A stretch of 64,000 nucleotides of DNA, from assembly GCA_051252415.1 (NCBI GenBank), contig JBPOGA010000020.1:1-64000 (forward strand). Reading direction: 5' to 3'. Both the position numbers and the translations under genes were made by a program. The notes beneath the pieces were generated by a model. The model was not told the DNA's origin and searched no databases. It worked only from the letters and a program-made list of their open reading frames with translations. Shown piece by piece: positions 62,979 through 64,000 of this stretch (positions are counted from its first letter, which is position 1; every line of letters begins with the position of its first letter). The DNA comes from JBPOFY01 sp051252415 (lineage in GTDB: Bacteria; Verrucomicrobiota; Verrucomicrobiia; Opitutales; Coraliomargaritaceae).

Positions 62979-63905
62979 ATGAATAAATTTTACGATAAGC
63001 TATTACTGGTATTGGCTATATGTGTGCTCCTCGCAGGAGTTGCATTTTATGTAGTTAAGTCCGGTGCCGCACCGTCCGCCAATCCTCAGGTTTCGACTGA
63101 GACTGCGCAGAATCCTTATCAATCGGTTCCTGTTCCTGTCACGTCTAATGACCAAGAGGCAACATGGCCAGAGCCTGTGGAGCAAAGCATTCATACTGAA
63201 GGCGAAGTCGAAGGTTGGGTATACGACGTATTCACTCCACCAAAGATCTATATCGACGCCGAGGGCCGATTTAGTGCTGAAGGTGTCAAACCACCGCCAC
63301 CACCAGTGCCATTCGGCGTCTACCTCGCTGGTATCGAGCGTAATCCGTATCGTATACAGATCGAAGGCTACATCGAAGAAGTGCCTGGTGACGCATCTAA
63401 AAGCCTACTGCTGATGTATGACGAAGAGCGCGCTAAAAGCATTCGCGTCCGAGTCGATGCCGCCGTGGCAGAATCAGAGTTTAAAGTTCTCAGTTTCACG
63501 ATCGAACGTATCGTAGATCCTGTAGAGGGTATATACAAAGAAGCCAAGGCAACGATACTCGACCAACGCGATGGCAAAGAGGTCGTACTGACGCAAGGTG
63601 AGCGCCTATATGACGATACCGTCACTATTCAGATTGCATCTCATGAAGATCCAAGCGTCGATATTCAGCTCGCTGAAGTTGGGCAAACTTTCGAAACGAA
63701 TCTTGGGCAATATGTGCTGAAAGAAATTAACCTTGAAGAATCATCCATTTCAGTTGAGAAGTTGGGGAACGACGAACGTGAAGCAGAGACCGAACGGTTA
63801 GATGTGGATACTTCTGCAAGCAAAGACTCTACTGACCAATCAACCATATCTCCCCCTGACAACACATCCTCCGACGGTAATGACCTAGAAGATTTAATGT
63901 TCTAG
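62979..63905 (+). CDS. Amuc_1099-like pilus-cluster protein
   Basis: A 308-residue protein with an N-terminal anchor (LLLVLAICVLLAGVAFYVVKSG), a Pro/Thr-rich linker, a central beta domain (VYDVFTPPKIYIDAEGRF, FGVYLAGIERNPYRIQIEGY) and an acidic disordered tail (DTSASKDSTDQS). Gene order and topology match Akkermansia Amuc_1099, probably a PilP-like link between inner-membrane complex and secretin. It lies 6 bp after the Amuc_1100-like gene and 39 bp before the secretin start. Confidence 0.75.
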   Translation: MNKFYDKLLLVLAICVLLAGVAFYVVKSGAAPSANPQVSTETAQNPYQSVPVPVTSNDQEATWPEPVEQSIHTEGEVEGWVYDVFTPPKIYIDAEGRFSAEGVKPPPPPVPFGVYLAGIERNPYRIQIEGYIEEVPGDASKSLLLMYDEERAKSIRVRVDAAVAESEFKVLSFTIERIVDPVEGIYKEAKATILDQRDGKEVVLTQGERLYDDTVTIQIASHEDPSVDIQLAEVGQTFETNLGQYVLKEINLEESSISVEKLGNDEREAETERLDVDTSASKDSTDQSTISPPDNTSSDGNDLEDLMF

Positions 63906-63944
63906 CACTTTATTTTAACAAGCAACACGACTCCTTAAACAATT

Positions 63945-64000
63945 ATGAAAAAACACCTCAAAGCACGCATGCGCGTTTCCGCCATTCTTATGGCTGGTGC
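63945..64000 (+). CDS. start of secretin gene (Amuc_1098-like), truncated by window end
   Basis: ATG 63945 opens a frame reading MKKHLKARMRVSAILMAGA to the window edge, a basic stretch then a hydrophobic stretch as in a signal peptide. By position in the Amuc_1102-1098-like cluster it should be the PilQ/GspD-type secretin. Only 18 complete codons are present, so the identity rests on context. Confidence 0.5.
   Translation, partial: MKKHLKARMRVSAILMAG

Overview
The window looks like chromosome from a marine-type Verrucomicrobiota bacterium, most likely of the Opitutales (Puniceicoccaceae/Coraliomargarita-like) branch. The evidence is indirect. A pilus-like cluster at the right end has the order of Akkermansia Amuc_1102-1101-1100-1099-1098. 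Verrucomicrobial-style secreted proteins with Asp-rich calcium-binding tails are present, as are a tRNA-GluQ synthetase and a TamB/TamA pair of a Gram-negative envelope. Base composition is balanced. The species cannot be fixed from sequence reading alone.

Layout. 0.1-4.2 kb: lysA, a DUF4870 membrane protein, an E. coli-type cytidine deaminase, a PHP histidinol phosphatase and a low-molecular-weight phosphatase. 4.5-8.3 kb: a three-gene operon of outer-membrane barrel, YfiR-like periplasmic protein and CHASE8-type hybrid histidine kinase. 8.4-10.7 kb: a dihydrouridine synthase, a small exported Cys-rich protein and an unknown anchored protein. 10.7-20.5 kb: two very large secreted multidomain proteins in tandem on the minus strand. 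One carries an M60-like metallopeptidase, the other a DNase I-like phosphatase/nuclease domain. They share a 2.5-kb 3' half with only two base differences seen. A RAYT-type transposase (20.6-21.6 kb) diverges from them. 21.8-24.1 kb: receiver protein, 68-residue protein and a PilB/GspE ATPase. 24.1-29.3 kb: OmpR-type regulator, peroxiredoxin, hisG, the agmatine-to-putrescine pair aguB-aguA, and a DapF homologue whose two catalytic cysteines are both serine.

29.4-37.5 kb: a sugar-binding-type periplasmic protein with a GH20 hexosaminidase, tRNA-Pro(GGG) with an insertion footprint at its 3' end, a secreted trypsin-like protease, a YugP-type protease, an ECF sigma / membrane anti-sigma-like / YceI operon, and queA. 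37.6-43.6 kb: tilS-ftsH, a receiver protein fused to a motif-dead sigma-54-activator ATPase domain, and chrA. 43.8-47.9 kb: a CcoI-like copper-ATPase N-terminal half with no ATPase domain, a LysE-like membrane protein, MscS, gluQ and mgtC. 47.9-53.7 kb: tamB-tamA. 53.8-59.5 kb: DEAD helicase, rsmE, a LysM lipoprotein, a cysteine desulfurase, recF and a Nudix hydrolase. 59.7-64.0 kb: the pilus-like cluster, ending in the first codons of its secretin.

The items most worth a second look are the paired exoenzymes sharing one near-identical C-terminal cassette, the Ser/Ser DapF homologue, the ATPase-less CcoI-like protein, the dead NtrC-like regulator, the barrel-YfiR-kinase operon and the tRNA-Pro insertion footprint. 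No CRISPR array, rRNA operon, prophage or replication origin was seen.
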